Assembly: GCA_943369755.1 (NCBI GenBank)
Contig: CALROG020000019.1
Coordinates: 6,117 to 70,116 of the forward strand
DNA from: CALROG01 sp943369755
GTDB lineage: Bacteria > Pseudomonadota > Gammaproteobacteria > Burkholderiales > Burkholderiaceae_C
Length of the DNA stretch: 64,000 nucleotides
Reading direction: 5' to 3'
In this document: positions 50,575 through 59,065 of the stretch, one piece after another
Layout: each line of letters begins with the position of its first letter
Numbering within the stretch: position 1 is the stretch's first letter
Notes under the pieces: model-generated
Database searches by the model: none
What the model was told of the DNA's origin: nothing
What the model saw: only the letters and a program-made list of their open reading frames with translations
Position numbers and translations under genes: made by a program

Positions 50575-51870
50575 ATGAAAATTGCCCGACAACTGGGCTT
50601 GGTGACCGCACTGGCCGGTGCCCTGAGCTTCGCCCCCGCCTCCGCCCAGCTTGCTACCCAGGCCGACGCCGCTGTGCAGCGCGCCGCAGCCGCGCAGCGC
50701 CAGCCGCTGCTGGACACGCTGAAGGAGTTTGTTTCGATCGAAACCGGCAGCCGCGACATCGAAGGGCTGAACCAGGCCAGCGACCTGTTGGCCGCCAAGC
50801 TGCGGGCCCTGGGCGGCGAGGTGAGCTTTGTGCAGCCGGCAGAGGCCACCACCTACCGCATGGGCGACACGCCCGAAAAGATCGGGCGCATGACCAAGGC
50901 GGTCTTCAAGGGCTCGGGCAGCAAGCGCATCCTGCTGATCGCCCACATGGACACGGTGTACCTCAAGGGCATGCTGGCCAAGCAACCGTTCCGTATCGAG
51001 GGTGACCGCGCCTACGGGCTCGGCATCGCCGACGACAAGCAGGGCGTGGCGATGATTGTGCACCTGATGGCCCTGCTAAAGGACCTCAAGTTCAACGAAT
51101 ACGGCACCCTGACAGTGCTGGTCAACAGCGACGAGGAAATCAGCTCTCCGGGCTCGCGCGCCGCGCTGACGGAAGAGGGCGCCCGGCATGACGCCGTGCT
51201 CTCGTTCGAGGCCACCCGCACCAACGAAGACAAGCTGTCACTGGCCACCAGCGGCATTGCCGCCGTGTACCTGAAGGTGGAAGGCCGGGCCTCGCACGCC
51301 GGGGGCGCACCGGAGCGCGGCATCAATGCACTGTACGAACTGTCGCACCAGATCCTGCAGATGCGTGACCTGTCGGAGCCGCAGGTCGGCCTCAAGCTGA
51401 ACTGGACGGTGTCGCAGGCTGGCACCAACCGCAATGTGATACCCGCGCACGCAGTCGCGCAGGCCGACGTGCGGGTGCTGCGCGTGGCCGACTACGACCG
51501 CATCGAGGCCACCGTGCGCGAGCGCGCCAAAAAGCAGCTGCTGCCCGACGCCAAGGTCAGCATCGACTTTGAGCGCCGTCGCCCGCCGCTGGAAGCTACG
51601 GCCGCCAACCGCAAGCTCGCCGCCCACGCGCAGACCATCTATGCCGAAATCGGCCGCAAGCTGGTGGTGGACGACCAGCCCGAAGGCGGGGGTACCGACG
51701 CGGCGTTTGCCGCCCTCAAGACCCAGGCCCCCGTGATCGAGCGTTTCGGCCTGCCGGGCTTCGGCGCGCATTCGGCCGACAGCGAATGGGTGGCGATTGA
51801 CGCCATCGAGCCGCGGCTGTACCTGGCCGCGCGCGTCATCATGGACGTGGCGCGCGGCAAGGGGTTGTAG
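50575..51870 (+). CDS. Exported M20-family zinc carboxypeptidase (glutamate carboxypeptidase-like)
   Basis: A 431-residue periplasmic dimetal peptidase. Signal peptide 1-25 (ASA-Q). Metal ligands and catalytic residues fit M20: His124 and Asp126 (AHMDTVY), Asp153 (GIADDKQG), Glu187/188 (NSDEE), and a C-terminal His in GFGAHSADSEW. The dimerisation domain sits at about 235-345. Its closest named type is CPG2 glutamate carboxypeptidase, which releases C-terminal Glu from folates and peptides; the substrate here is not proven. It is divergent from the MarR-GNAT gene, with gaggag before the ATG. Confidence 0.88.
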   Translation: MKIARQLGLVTALAGALSFAPASAQLATQADAAVQRAAAAQRQPLLDTLKEFVSIETGSRDIEGLNQASDLLAAKLRALGGEVSFVQPAEATTYRMGDTPEKIGRMTKAVFKGSGSKRILLIAHMDTVYLKGMLAKQPFRIEGDRAYGLGIADDKQGVAMIVHLMALLKDLKFNEYGTLTVLVNSDEEISSPGSRAALTEEGARHDAVLSFEATRTNEDKLSLATSGIAAVYLKVEGRASHAGGAPERGINALYELSHQILQMRDLSEPQVGLKLNWTVSQAGTNRNVIPAHAVAQADVRVLRVADYDRIEATVRERAKKQLLPDAKVSIDFERRRPPLEATAANRKLAAHAQTIYAEIGRKLVVDDQPEGGGTDAAFAALKTQAPVIERFGLPGFGAHSADSEWVAIDAIEPRLYLAARVIMDVARGKGL

Positions 51871-51876
51871 GCACCT

Positions 51877-52659
51877 TCAGGCGTAGAGTTCTGCGGCTTG
51901 CCGGTTTAGTTCTGCACTGGCCACTTGCCCGGCCAGTGCGGTGTAGGCGGGTGGCGGTTTTCCGGCAAAGCTGGTATGCGGCCAGTCCGACCCCCACACC
52001 ACCCGCGTCCCAAACGGCTGGGCGACGCGCGCTGCGTGGCTTGGCGCATGCTCTGGCGACGCGTGCCCTTGCAGGCGATAGCCCGCCGACAGCTTGACCC
52101 ACGCGCCGCCGTCTGCCAGCTGTGCCAGTGCGGCCCAGGCCCGGTCTGTTTTCGCTAACAGGGGCGGGATTCCCGCGTAATGGTCCAATACAAAACGCAA
52201 TCGGTGGCGCGCTTGCAGCGCGGCGATGCGCGACAAGTCTTGCGCCTTGGCATACCACTGCACATGCCAGCCCAGAGCGTGCAGCCGCGGAGCAAGCTTT
52301 TGCAGATCGGCCTCATCGTTGCCTACCGGCGAGACCAGATTGAACCGAATGCCCCGCACCCCGGCATCGTGCAGGGTCCGCAGTGTGGCGTCAGTCACGC
52401 CTGCATCCACTACGGCTACGCCGCGGTGTCGCCCAGGTCTTTGCAACAAGGTCCGAAGCAGCAGCGCGTTGTTGGTTCCGTACACGCTCGGTTGCACCAG
52501 GACAAGGTGGCCGATGTCGTGCAACCTGGCCAGTTCCTCAACATGCTCCAGCGGCGCCGCCTTTGGGCGGTAGTGGCCGGTTGCGACAGGTTCGTCTGGG
52601 TCAAACACATGAACATGGCAGTCCCAGCCCGGCGGCTCAGGCGGGTCGGTGTGTGCCAT
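51877..52659 (-). CDS. Amidohydrolase-2 family metal hydrolase (LigI/lactonase-like)
   Basis: A 260-residue TIM-barrel hydrolase. CHVHVFDPDEP at the N-terminus gives the HxH metal motif, FVLDHYAG a middle His, and VWGSDWPHTS the catalytic Asp. This pattern is that of 2-pyrone-4,6-dicarboxylate lactonase-like and related COG3618 hydrolases acting on lactones of dicarboxylic or sugar acids. The substrate is unknown. The start overlaps the stop of the upstream binding-protein gene (TGATG), so the two are made together. Confidence 0.85.
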   Translation of the reverse strand: MAHTDPPEPPGWDCHVHVFDPDEPVATGHYRPKAAPLEHVEELARLHDIGHLVLVQPSVYGTNNALLLRTLLQRPGRHRGVAVVDAGVTDATLRTLHDAGVRGIRFNLVSPVGNDEADLQKLAPRLHALGWHVQWYAKAQDLSRIAALQARHRLRFVLDHYAGIPPLLAKTDRAWAALAQLADGGAWVKLSAGYRLQGHASPEHAPSHAARVAQPFGTRVVWGSDWPHTSFAGKPPPAYTALAGQVASAELNRQAAELYA

Positions 52660-53648
52660 CAGCCCACGCTAATCTTGCGTTCGCGGATGACGCGGCCCCA
52701 CTGTGACTGCTGCGCCTTGAGGAATGCCGTGACCAGGCCTTCCGGGCCGTCAGGGAAGGCCTCGCCGCTGAGCGCACGGATACGCCCCAGCACCTCCGGT
52801 TCGGCTGTGGCCTTGCGCAGCGCGTCGCGCAGCCGCGTCTTGAGGGCTGGCGCCAGTCCGGCGGGCGCAAGCACCGGGTTCCATTCCAGCACCTCGTAGC
52901 CTGGCACGCCAGCCTCTTCCAGCGTGGGCACCTCGGGCAGGGCCCGCGCGCGGCGTCGGCTGGTGGCGCCCAGCGGGCGCAGCTTGCCCGACTGGATATG
53001 CCCGAGCGACGACGCCACATTGGCAAAAAACAGCGGCACCTGTCCCGCCATCACATCCGTCAGGGCCGGGCCACCGCCGCGGTAAGGCACATGGACCAAC
53101 TGCACGCCGGCGCGGTCTTCAAACAAGGCGCCCGCCAGGTGCTGGGCCGAGCCGTTGCCCGACGACGCATACGCAATGCGCGCCGGTGCGGCCTTCGCCA
53201 GCCGTACCACGTCCTTGACCGTACGTGCCTCATATGACGGCGTGCACACCAGGACGTTGGGGAACAGCGCCACGATGCCCAGCGGCGTAAAGTCCTTCTC
53301 GCTGTCGTAGGGCAACTTGGCAAACAGTGATGGATTCACGGCGAATGAAGAAGCGTCGAGCAACAGCGTGTTTCCGTCCGGTGGGGCCTTGGCCACAAAG
53401 CTGGCGGCGATCTGGCCACTTGCGCCGGGTTTGTTTTCCACTATCACGCTGCGCCCAAGCGCCGTGCTCAGATGCGGGGCAATCAGTCGGGCCATCAAGT
53501 CGGCCCCACCACCTGCCGGGTAAGAGACGATGAGGCTTATCGGCCTGTCGCCCTGGGCCTGGACAAAAGGCGCGGCCAGTGCGGCCGCGCCGACGGTCGC
53601 GGCACGCAAGATGTCGCGGCGGCGCACGATTGCAGCGCTTGAGTTCAT
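52659..53648 (-). CDS. Bug-family (TctC) tripartite tricarboxylate-type binding protein
   Basis: A 329-residue periplasmic solute receptor with a Tat-like signal (VRRRDILRAATVGAAALAAPFVQAQ). Bug family marks are SLIVSYPAGGGADLMARLIA and IVENKPGASGQIAA near the N-terminus and HVPYRGGGPALTDVMAGQV in the middle. Bug proteins bind small carboxylates, often without adjacent TctAB transporter genes, as here. It sits between a GntR regulator and a hydrolase, suggesting uptake or sensing of the hydrolase substrate. Confidence 0.92.
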   Translation of the reverse strand: MNSSAAIVRRRDILRAATVGAAALAAPFVQAQGDRPISLIVSYPAGGGADLMARLIAPHLSTALGRSVIVENKPGASGQIAASFVAKAPPDGNTLLLDASSFAVNPSLFAKLPYDSEKDFTPLGIVALFPNVLVCTPSYEARTVKDVVRLAKAAPARIAYASSGNGSAQHLAGALFEDRAGVQLVHVPYRGGGPALTDVMAGQVPLFFANVASSLGHIQSGKLRPLGATSRRRARALPEVPTLEEAGVPGYEVLEWNPVLAPAGLAPALKTRLRDALRKATAEPEVLGRIRALSGEAFPDGPEGLVTAFLKAQQSQWGRVIRERKISVG

Positions 53649-53672
53649 GTGGTTCTCCTAGAGGTGCCTGTT

Positions 53673-54413
53673 TCAGGTGATGGTGACGGTGTAGTGAAAG
53701 GCGTGCGCGTCGCCGTAACTGGTACGCGCTTCGACGCAAAGGCCCGCCATATTGAAAGCACGGCGTGACACCACTGCGCTCGGGTGGGCAGCGGGCAAGC
53801 CGAGCTGGCGCGCCTGGGTGGCTGACAGGATGCCAAACGACACTTCGTCTACGGCGCGATGTACATGAACGCCGCAGCGGTTGGCGTACTCCGGGTACAG
53901 CAGGTCGCCCCATTCGTCTGGCTCGCTATCGGCCAGCGCGGCAAACAGTGGCAGCGGCAACCACGCTTCCTCAAGCAGGCAGGGCTGGCCATGAAGCAAG
54001 CGCAAGCGGCGCAGCCGCAAAACGGGCGAGCCGACAGCCACAGCCAGTTGCTGCGCGACCCGGCTGGGTGCACTCACGCGGTCGTGCGCCAGAATGCGCG
54101 ACACCGGAACCTCGCCCGTGCTCTGGCCAAAGCGGAAAAACCGCAGCAATGGCGACCCCGTAAGGCCAGTGCGCACAAAGGTGCCGCGCCCGTGCACACG
54201 CTCTATCAAGCCCTGCGCGTCCAGTAGCTCCAGCGCCCGACGCAACGTACCCAGCGCGACCTGGTGGTCGGACGCGAGTATTTGCTCGGAAGGCAAAGTG
54301 CTGCCCGGCGGCCATTCGCCAGCCACAATGCGCGCCCGCAGCGCACCCGCAAGGGCGCCGTAGCGGCTCAGCCCCGGCGTGTCGGGCACAAGTTGCAGGT
54401 TGGGTGAATTCAA
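53673..54413 (-). CDS. GntR-family regulator, HutC/UTRA type
   Basis: A 246-residue repressor-type protein. Winged helix (about 17-85) with GALAGALRARIVAGEWPPGSTLPSEQ and ALGTLRRALELLDAQGLIERVHGRGTFV, then a UTRA effector domain (about 95-240). It probably controls the Bug/hydrolase genes that follow on the same strand 24 nt later. The start is TTG at 54413 with AGGA upstream. A strong promoter (TTGACT, 16 nt, TATGAT) lies at 54438-54465. Confidence 0.9.
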   Translation of the reverse strand: MNSPNLQLVPDTPGLSRYGALAGALRARIVAGEWPPGSTLPSEQILASDHQVALGTLRRALELLDAQGLIERVHGRGTFVRTGLTGSPLLRFFRFGQSTGEVPVSRILAHDRVSAPSRVAQQLAVAVGSPVLRLRRLRLLHGQPCLLEEAWLPLPLFAALADSEPDEWGDLLYPEYANRCGVHVHRAVDEVSFGILSATQARQLGLPAAHPSAVVSRRAFNMAGLCVEARTSYGDAHAFHYTVTIT

Positions 54414-54419
54414 GCTCTA

Positions 54420-54465
54420 GTCCTATAGATGACTCGCATCATACGAAGAATACGCGCAGAGTCAA
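54420..54465 (-). promoter_or_regulatory. Promoter and candidate operator of the GntR gene
   Basis: Minus strand -35 TTGACT (54460-54465) and -10 TATGAT (54438-54443) are 16 nt apart. Just downstream an imperfect 14-bp palindrome GTCATCTATAGGAC (54420-54433, 5 of 7 pairs) could be the autoregulatory GntR site. Confidence 0.65.
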
Positions 54466-54500
54466 GCCCTGCATCCGTTCAGTGCTGACTTTTGGCGAAG

Positions 54501-56654
54501 TTACCAGCGCGGCTGGTAGTCGCGCACGCTCGTCTTCACGGCATCGGTAAGCGCAAAACCGTCGCCGTAGCGGGCGGCAAGCTGCTCAGCGCGGGCAATG
54601 AAGGCGTCTATACCCATGCCGTAGATGAACTGCATTGCCCCGCCGGTCCAGGCCGGGAAGCCGATGCCGAAGATAGAGCCGATGTTGGCGTCGTGCACAG
54701 ACGTCAAAACGCCTTCGCTCAGGCAGCGAGCGGTTTCTATGGCCTGCCGGTACAGCAGGCGGTCTTTGAGTTCCTGAATGTCCCAACCAACAGCAGTTTT
54801 TTCAAACAAGGGTTTAAGCTCCGGCCAAAGCGTCTTTTTTGCACCCTTTGGGTAGTCGTAGAAACCGCCGCCGCCCGCGCGGCCCGGGCGATTGTGTTGC
54901 TTGACCATGCGTTCCACCAACAGCTCGCCGGGTGCTGCCGCGTAGGTTTTGCCTTCAGCAGCCAGGTCGGCGCGGGTCTGGTCCAGCACGTGCACGCTCA
55001 AGGAAAGCGCGGTTTCGTCCAGCACCGCCAGCGGGCCCACCGGCATGCCGCAATTGATGCCAGCATTTTCAATCACCGCAGCCGGAATGCCTTCGCCCAG
55101 CATTGCCGCGCCTTCCATCACAAAGGTGCCAAAGGTGCGGCTGGTGTAAAAGCCGCGCGAGTCGTTCACCACGATGGGAATCTTCCCGATGGACTGCACG
55201 TAGTCAAAGGCGCGTGCCACGGTTTCGTCGTCGGTCTGCGCGCCCCGGATGATCTCCACCAGCTTCATTTTGTCCACCGGGCTGAAGAAATGGATGCCAA
55301 TGAACTTTTCTGGCCTGGCACTGGCTTTGGCCAGGCCCGAGATGGGCAGGGTGGAGGTGTTGCTGGCAAAGAAGCCGCCCGCTGCCAGCATGGGCTCGGC
55401 TTCCTGCGTCACCTTGGCCTTGAGTGCGCGCTGCTCGAACACCGCCTCGATGATCAGGTCGCAGCCCTTGAGGTCGGCGGCCTGGTCGGTGGCCTTGATG
55501 CGCGCCATCAGCTCGGTCTGGTCGTGCGGGCTCATGCGGCCCTTGTCCACGCGCGGCTGTGTGAGCCTGGCGCTGTAGGCCTTGCCCTGTTCCGCCTTTT
55601 CCAGCGAAACATCTTTCAACACTGTGGTGACTCCGCGCGAAGCCTGCACATAGGCAATGCCCGCGCCCATCATGCCGGCGCCCAGGATGCCGACTTTCTG
55701 CGGCTTGTAGCGCGGCACGTCCTTCGGTCGGCTTTGCCCCGACTTGATCGCGTTCATGTTGAAAAAGAACGTGTTGATCATGTTCTTCGCCACCGGGCTG
55801 ACGATCAGTTTGGCCAGGTACCGGCTCTCAATACGCAGCGCGGTGTCAAAGTCCACCTGCGCGCCCTCGACCATGGCGGCCAACGCGTATTCGGGTGCCG
55901 GGTACAGGCCACGTGTTTTTTGCTTCAGCACCGCAGGAGCCACGCTCAGCATGCCTGCAATCTTGGGGTTGGCCGGGGTGCCGCCGGGCATCTTGTAGTT
56001 CTTGTCGTCCCAGGGGTGGTGGGCCGGCGTGCGCGAGCCCTCGTGCGCCGCAATCCAGGCCAGCGCCGCGGGGCGCAGGCCGGCCGCGTCAGGCACCAGC
56101 TCATGTACCAGGCCCAGCTCCAGCGCCGCGCGTGGGTTGAACAGCTTGCTCTCCAGGATGTAGGGTTGCGCGCCCATCAGGCCCAGCAGGCGCGTCATCT
56201 TGGTGATGCCGCTGGCACCCGGAATCAGGCCCAGGGTGATTTCGGGCAGGCCAAACTGGATCTTGGGGTCATCCACAGCCACCCGGTAGTGGCCGACCAA
56301 CGCCACCTCCCAGCCGCCACCCAGCGCCGCGCCGTTCAGGCAGCTCACCACCGGCTTGCCCAGGGTTTCGAGCGTGCGAAAGCATTTCTTGGTCTGCTCT
56401 ATCTCGGCAAACACCCGGCCCGCATCAGCGGCCGTCAGGCGCATCGTGCCTTTCAGGTCAGCGCCAGCAAAGAACGTGCTCTTGGCCGAGGCCAACACAA
56501 TGCCCTTGATCGCGTCCTTGTCCTGCACCACCTGCGCCGTGGCCTCAACCAGGTCGGCCTGCCACTGGGCGCACATGGTGTTGACCGGCGAGCCCGGCTC
56601 GTCGAACGTCAGCGTGGCGATGCCTTCGGCCAGCTCGTAGCGAATCGTCTTCAT
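54501..56654 (-). CDS. Bifunctional enoyl-CoA hydratase / 3-hydroxyacyl-CoA dehydrogenase (FadJ/FadB-like)
   Basis: A 717-residue beta-oxidation enzyme. The N-terminal crotonase domain (1-190) has CLNGAALGGGWEVALVGHY and FGLPEITLGLIPGASG; the middle NAD-binding domain (about 300-480) has KVGILGAGMMGAGIAY and FIGIHFFSPVDKM; the C-terminal dehydrogenase domains follow. It hydrates enoyl-CoA and oxidises 3-hydroxyacyl-CoA. The ATG at 56654 overlaps the thiolase stop (TGATG), giving a coupled thiolase-multienzyme operon. Confidence 0.93.
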   Translation of the reverse strand: MKTIRYELAEGIATLTFDEPGSPVNTMCAQWQADLVEATAQVVQDKDAIKGIVLASAKSTFFAGADLKGTMRLTAADAGRVFAEIEQTKKCFRTLETLGKPVVSCLNGAALGGGWEVALVGHYRVAVDDPKIQFGLPEITLGLIPGASGITKMTRLLGLMGAQPYILESKLFNPRAALELGLVHELVPDAAGLRPAALAWIAAHEGSRTPAHHPWDDKNYKMPGGTPANPKIAGMLSVAPAVLKQKTRGLYPAPEYALAAMVEGAQVDFDTALRIESRYLAKLIVSPVAKNMINTFFFNMNAIKSGQSRPKDVPRYKPQKVGILGAGMMGAGIAYVQASRGVTTVLKDVSLEKAEQGKAYSARLTQPRVDKGRMSPHDQTELMARIKATDQAADLKGCDLIIEAVFEQRALKAKVTQEAEPMLAAGGFFASNTSTLPISGLAKASARPEKFIGIHFFSPVDKMKLVEIIRGAQTDDETVARAFDYVQSIGKIPIVVNDSRGFYTSRTFGTFVMEGAAMLGEGIPAAVIENAGINCGMPVGPLAVLDETALSLSVHVLDQTRADLAAEGKTYAAAPGELLVERMVKQHNRPGRAGGGGFYDYPKGAKKTLWPELKPLFEKTAVGWDIQELKDRLLYRQAIETARCLSEGVLTSVHDANIGSIFGIGFPAWTGGAMQFIYGMGIDAFIARAEQLAARYGDGFALTDAVKTSVRDYQPRW

Positions 56655-57859
56655 CAGATGCGCTCCACGATGGTGGCAATGCCCATACCCCCGCCCACGC
56701 ACAGCGTGGCCAGGCCGTAGCGCAGCTTGCGCCGGTGCAACTCGTCAATCAGGGTGTTCAAAATCATGGCACCGGTGGCACCCAGCGGGTGGCCCATGGC
56801 AATGGCACCGCCATTTACGTTGACCTTCTCGTGCGGCACGCCCATCTCTTTCATGAAGCGCATTGGCACTGCGGCAAAGGCTTCGTTGACTTCAAACAAA
56901 TCAATCTGGTCAATCGTCATGCCTGCCTTGGCCAGCGCCTTGCGCGCCGCCGGCATGGGGCCGGTGAGCATGATGGTTGGGTCTGCGCCACTCAGCGCCG
57001 CCGCCACAATGCGGGCGCGCGGGGTAAAGCCATGGGTTTTGCCTGCCGCCTCGGAACCAATCAACACGGCGGCCGCGCCGTCCACAATGCCCGACGAGTT
57101 GCCCGCATGGTGCACATGGTGAATGTGTTCCACCTGCGGGTAGCGGGCAAGTGCCACCTGGTCAAAACCCATTGCACCGAGTTGTTCAAAGGCGGGTTTA
57201 AGCGCGCCCAGCCCTTGCAGGCTGGTGTGGGGTTTGATGAACTCGTCGTGGTCCAGAATGATTTGGTCCAGGAAGTCCTTGACCGGCACCACCGAGCCCG
57301 CAAAAAAGCCGCCCTCACGCGCCCGGGCGGCACGCTTCTGGCTCTCCAGCGCAAAGGCGTCCACGTCGTCGCGGGTGAAGCCCTCCAGGGTGGCAATCAG
57401 GTCGGCACCAATGCCCTGGGGCACAAAGGCGGTGGCGCTGTTGGTCTCCGGGTCCTGGGCCCAGGCACCGCCATCGGAGCCAATGGGCACGCGGCTCATG
57501 CTCTCTACCCCGCCGGCTACCACCAGGTCTTCCCAGCCGCTGCGCACCTTTTGTGCTGCCATGTTCACCGCCTCCAGGCCCGAGGCACAAAAGCGGTTGA
57601 GCTGCACACCCGAGCAACGGAAGTCCCAGCCGGCTTTAAGCGCCGCCACCTTCGCAATGACCGAGCCCTGCTCGCCGATGGGCGAGACCACGCCCATCAC
57701 CACATCGTCAACCTGCGCGGTGTCAAAGTCGTTGCGCCGCTGCAGCTCGGCCAGCACGCCAGCCAACAGGTTGACCGGTTTTACTTCATGCAGGCTGCCG
57801 TCTTTTTTGCCCTTGCCGCGGGGCGTGCGAATGGCGTCGTAAACAAAAGCTTCGGTCAT
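56654..57859 (-). CDS. Acetyl-CoA C-acyltransferase (thiolase)
   Basis: A 401-residue thiolase. Catalytic Cys91 in LNRFCASGLEAVN, the His in GGAIAMGHPLGATGA, and the second Cys in TLCVGGGMG form the full active site. It cleaves 3-ketoacyl-CoA in beta-oxidation with the FadJ-like partner. ATG at 57859 is preferred with aggag-type purines upstream; the frame opens at 57883. The promoter should lie in the 102-nt gap shared with the divergent dipeptidase gene. Confidence 0.93.
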   Translation of the reverse strand: MTEAFVYDAIRTPRGKGKKDGSLHEVKPVNLLAGVLAELQRRNDFDTAQVDDVVMGVVSPIGEQGSVIAKVAALKAGWDFRCSGVQLNRFCASGLEAVNMAAQKVRSGWEDLVVAGGVESMSRVPIGSDGGAWAQDPETNSATAFVPQGIGADLIATLEGFTRDDVDAFALESQKRAARAREGGFFAGSVVPVKDFLDQIILDHDEFIKPHTSLQGLGALKPAFEQLGAMGFDQVALARYPQVEHIHHVHHAGNSSGIVDGAAAVLIGSEAAGKTHGFTPRARIVAAALSGADPTIMLTGPMPAARKALAKAGMTIDQIDLFEVNEAFAAVPMRFMKEMGVPHEKVNVNGGAIAMGHPLGATGAMILNTLIDELHRRKLRYGLATLCVGGGMGIATIVERI

Positions 57860-57961
57860 GTAGGCTCCTTGTTGGGCGGCCACGTTGGGCGCAATGTGGC
57901 AGTATATTCATTTCACCAAGCATTCGCTCTGTAAAAATGGCGACAGTCTGGAGGCATTTCC

Positions 57962-59065
57962 TTGCAATCAACCCCTTTGCTCAGTCGGCGTCGTTTTGCC
58001 CAATGGGGCCTGGCCATTGGCGCGGCCCAGGTGCCGCTTGCGCGCGCGCAGGCCCAGGCCCAGACGCAGGCCCTGCGCAAGCCGTACCTGGCCGACATGC
58101 ATTCGCACTACGGCATGTTTTTGCCACGCCTTTATGGGCGCGACCTGGCCAAACACATGCACGCCACCGGCACCACGCTGCTAGCCTGGGCCGCCACCGA
58201 CGACCACCGCTGGATCACGGCCACCGCGATGGGCTGGAAGCAGGCTCGCCAACCCGAGCCCGGCGAGCTGTGGGCGTCTTTTCAGCAGCGGGTGGCGGGC
58301 TACGAGGCCCGGCTGGCGGAATGGGGCGTGCGCAAGGCGCTGGTGGCCGCTGATGTAGACGCTGCCCTGGCCGGCGAGCCGCGCGTGCTGCTGGCCACTG
58401 AAGGTGCCAACTTCCTGGAAGGCCAGACCGAGCGCCTGACGGATGCGCACCGCTGGGGCGTGCGCCATGTGCAACTGGTGCATTTCATACAAAGCCCGCT
58501 GGGTGACCACCAGACGGCCAACCCCACGCACGGCGGCCTGACGCCGCTGGGTGCCAAAGCGGTGCTGGAATGCAAACGCCTTGGCATGGTGGTGGACATG
58601 GCGCACGGCACAGCCGCTTTGGTAGACGGCGTGCTGGACGCCACAGACGCGGTGCCCGTGTGGTCGCATTCATGGATCAGCCCACAGGGCGGCAACTGGG
58701 AGGAGCCAAGCTACATTGCCCGGTCTTTGGCCCCGGCCACTGCCAGGAAGATAGCGGCGCGGGGTGGCGCGGTGGGGCTGTGGAGCGTGCGGGTAAGCCG
58801 CGACCCGGCCTACCCGCTGCACAACGTCAAGAGCTATGCCGACGAAATTGTGCGCATGTGCGAGCTGCTGGGCCCCGCGCATGTGGCTTTTGGTACCGAC
58901 ATGGAAGGTGCGGGCGGTGGCCCCGTGCTGGCCGACTATGTAGACCTGCGCGCCGTGGCCGACAACCTGCTCAAGCGCGGCCTGAATGAAGCCCAACTCA
59001 ACGATGTGTTCATTGGCAACTACGCCCGCATCGTCAAACTTGCCATGAACGGAGCCAAAGCATGA
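57962..59065 (+). CDS. M19 membrane-dipeptidase-like protein, Tat-exported
   Basis: A 367-residue metal-dependent hydrolase of the renal dipeptidase class. The N-terminus has a twin-Arg signal (SRRRFAQWGLAIGAAQVPLARAQ). Motifs are DMHSH (45-49), ATEGANFLEG, VDMAHGT, VWSHSW and FGTDMEG. In classic M19 enzymes the first motif is His-x-Asp; here it is His47-x-His49. The start is TTG at 57962. The stop overlaps the acyl-CoA dehydrogenase start (ATGA), an unexpected coupling with fatty-acid oxidation. Confidence 0.83.
   Translation: MQSTPLLSRRRFAQWGLAIGAAQVPLARAQAQAQTQALRKPYLADMHSHYGMFLPRLYGRDLAKHMHATGTTLLAWAATDDHRWITATAMGWKQARQPEPGELWASFQQRVAGYEARLAEWGVRKALVAADVDAALAGEPRVLLATEGANFLEGQTERLTDAHRWGVRHVQLVHFIQSPLGDHQTANPTHGGLTPLGAKAVLECKRLGMVVDMAHGTAALVDGVLDATDAVPVWSHSWISPQGGNWEEPSYIARSLAPATARKIAARGGAVGLWSVRVSRDPAYPLHNVKSYADEIVRMCELLGPAHVAFGTDMEGAGGGPVLADYVDLRAVADNLLKRGLNEAQLNDVFIGNYARIVKLAMNGAKA

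Noticed and set aside
54492..56720. 742-codon plus-strand open frame opposite the FadJ-like gene
   Set aside because: It mirrors the codon structure of the minus-strand gene, has no family motifs and is rich in His/Ala/Gly/Arg as expected from antisense of GC-rich coding DNA.
56735..57934. 399-codon plus-strand open frame opposite the thiolase
   Set aside because: Antisense shadow; the thiolase active-site motifs are all on the minus strand.
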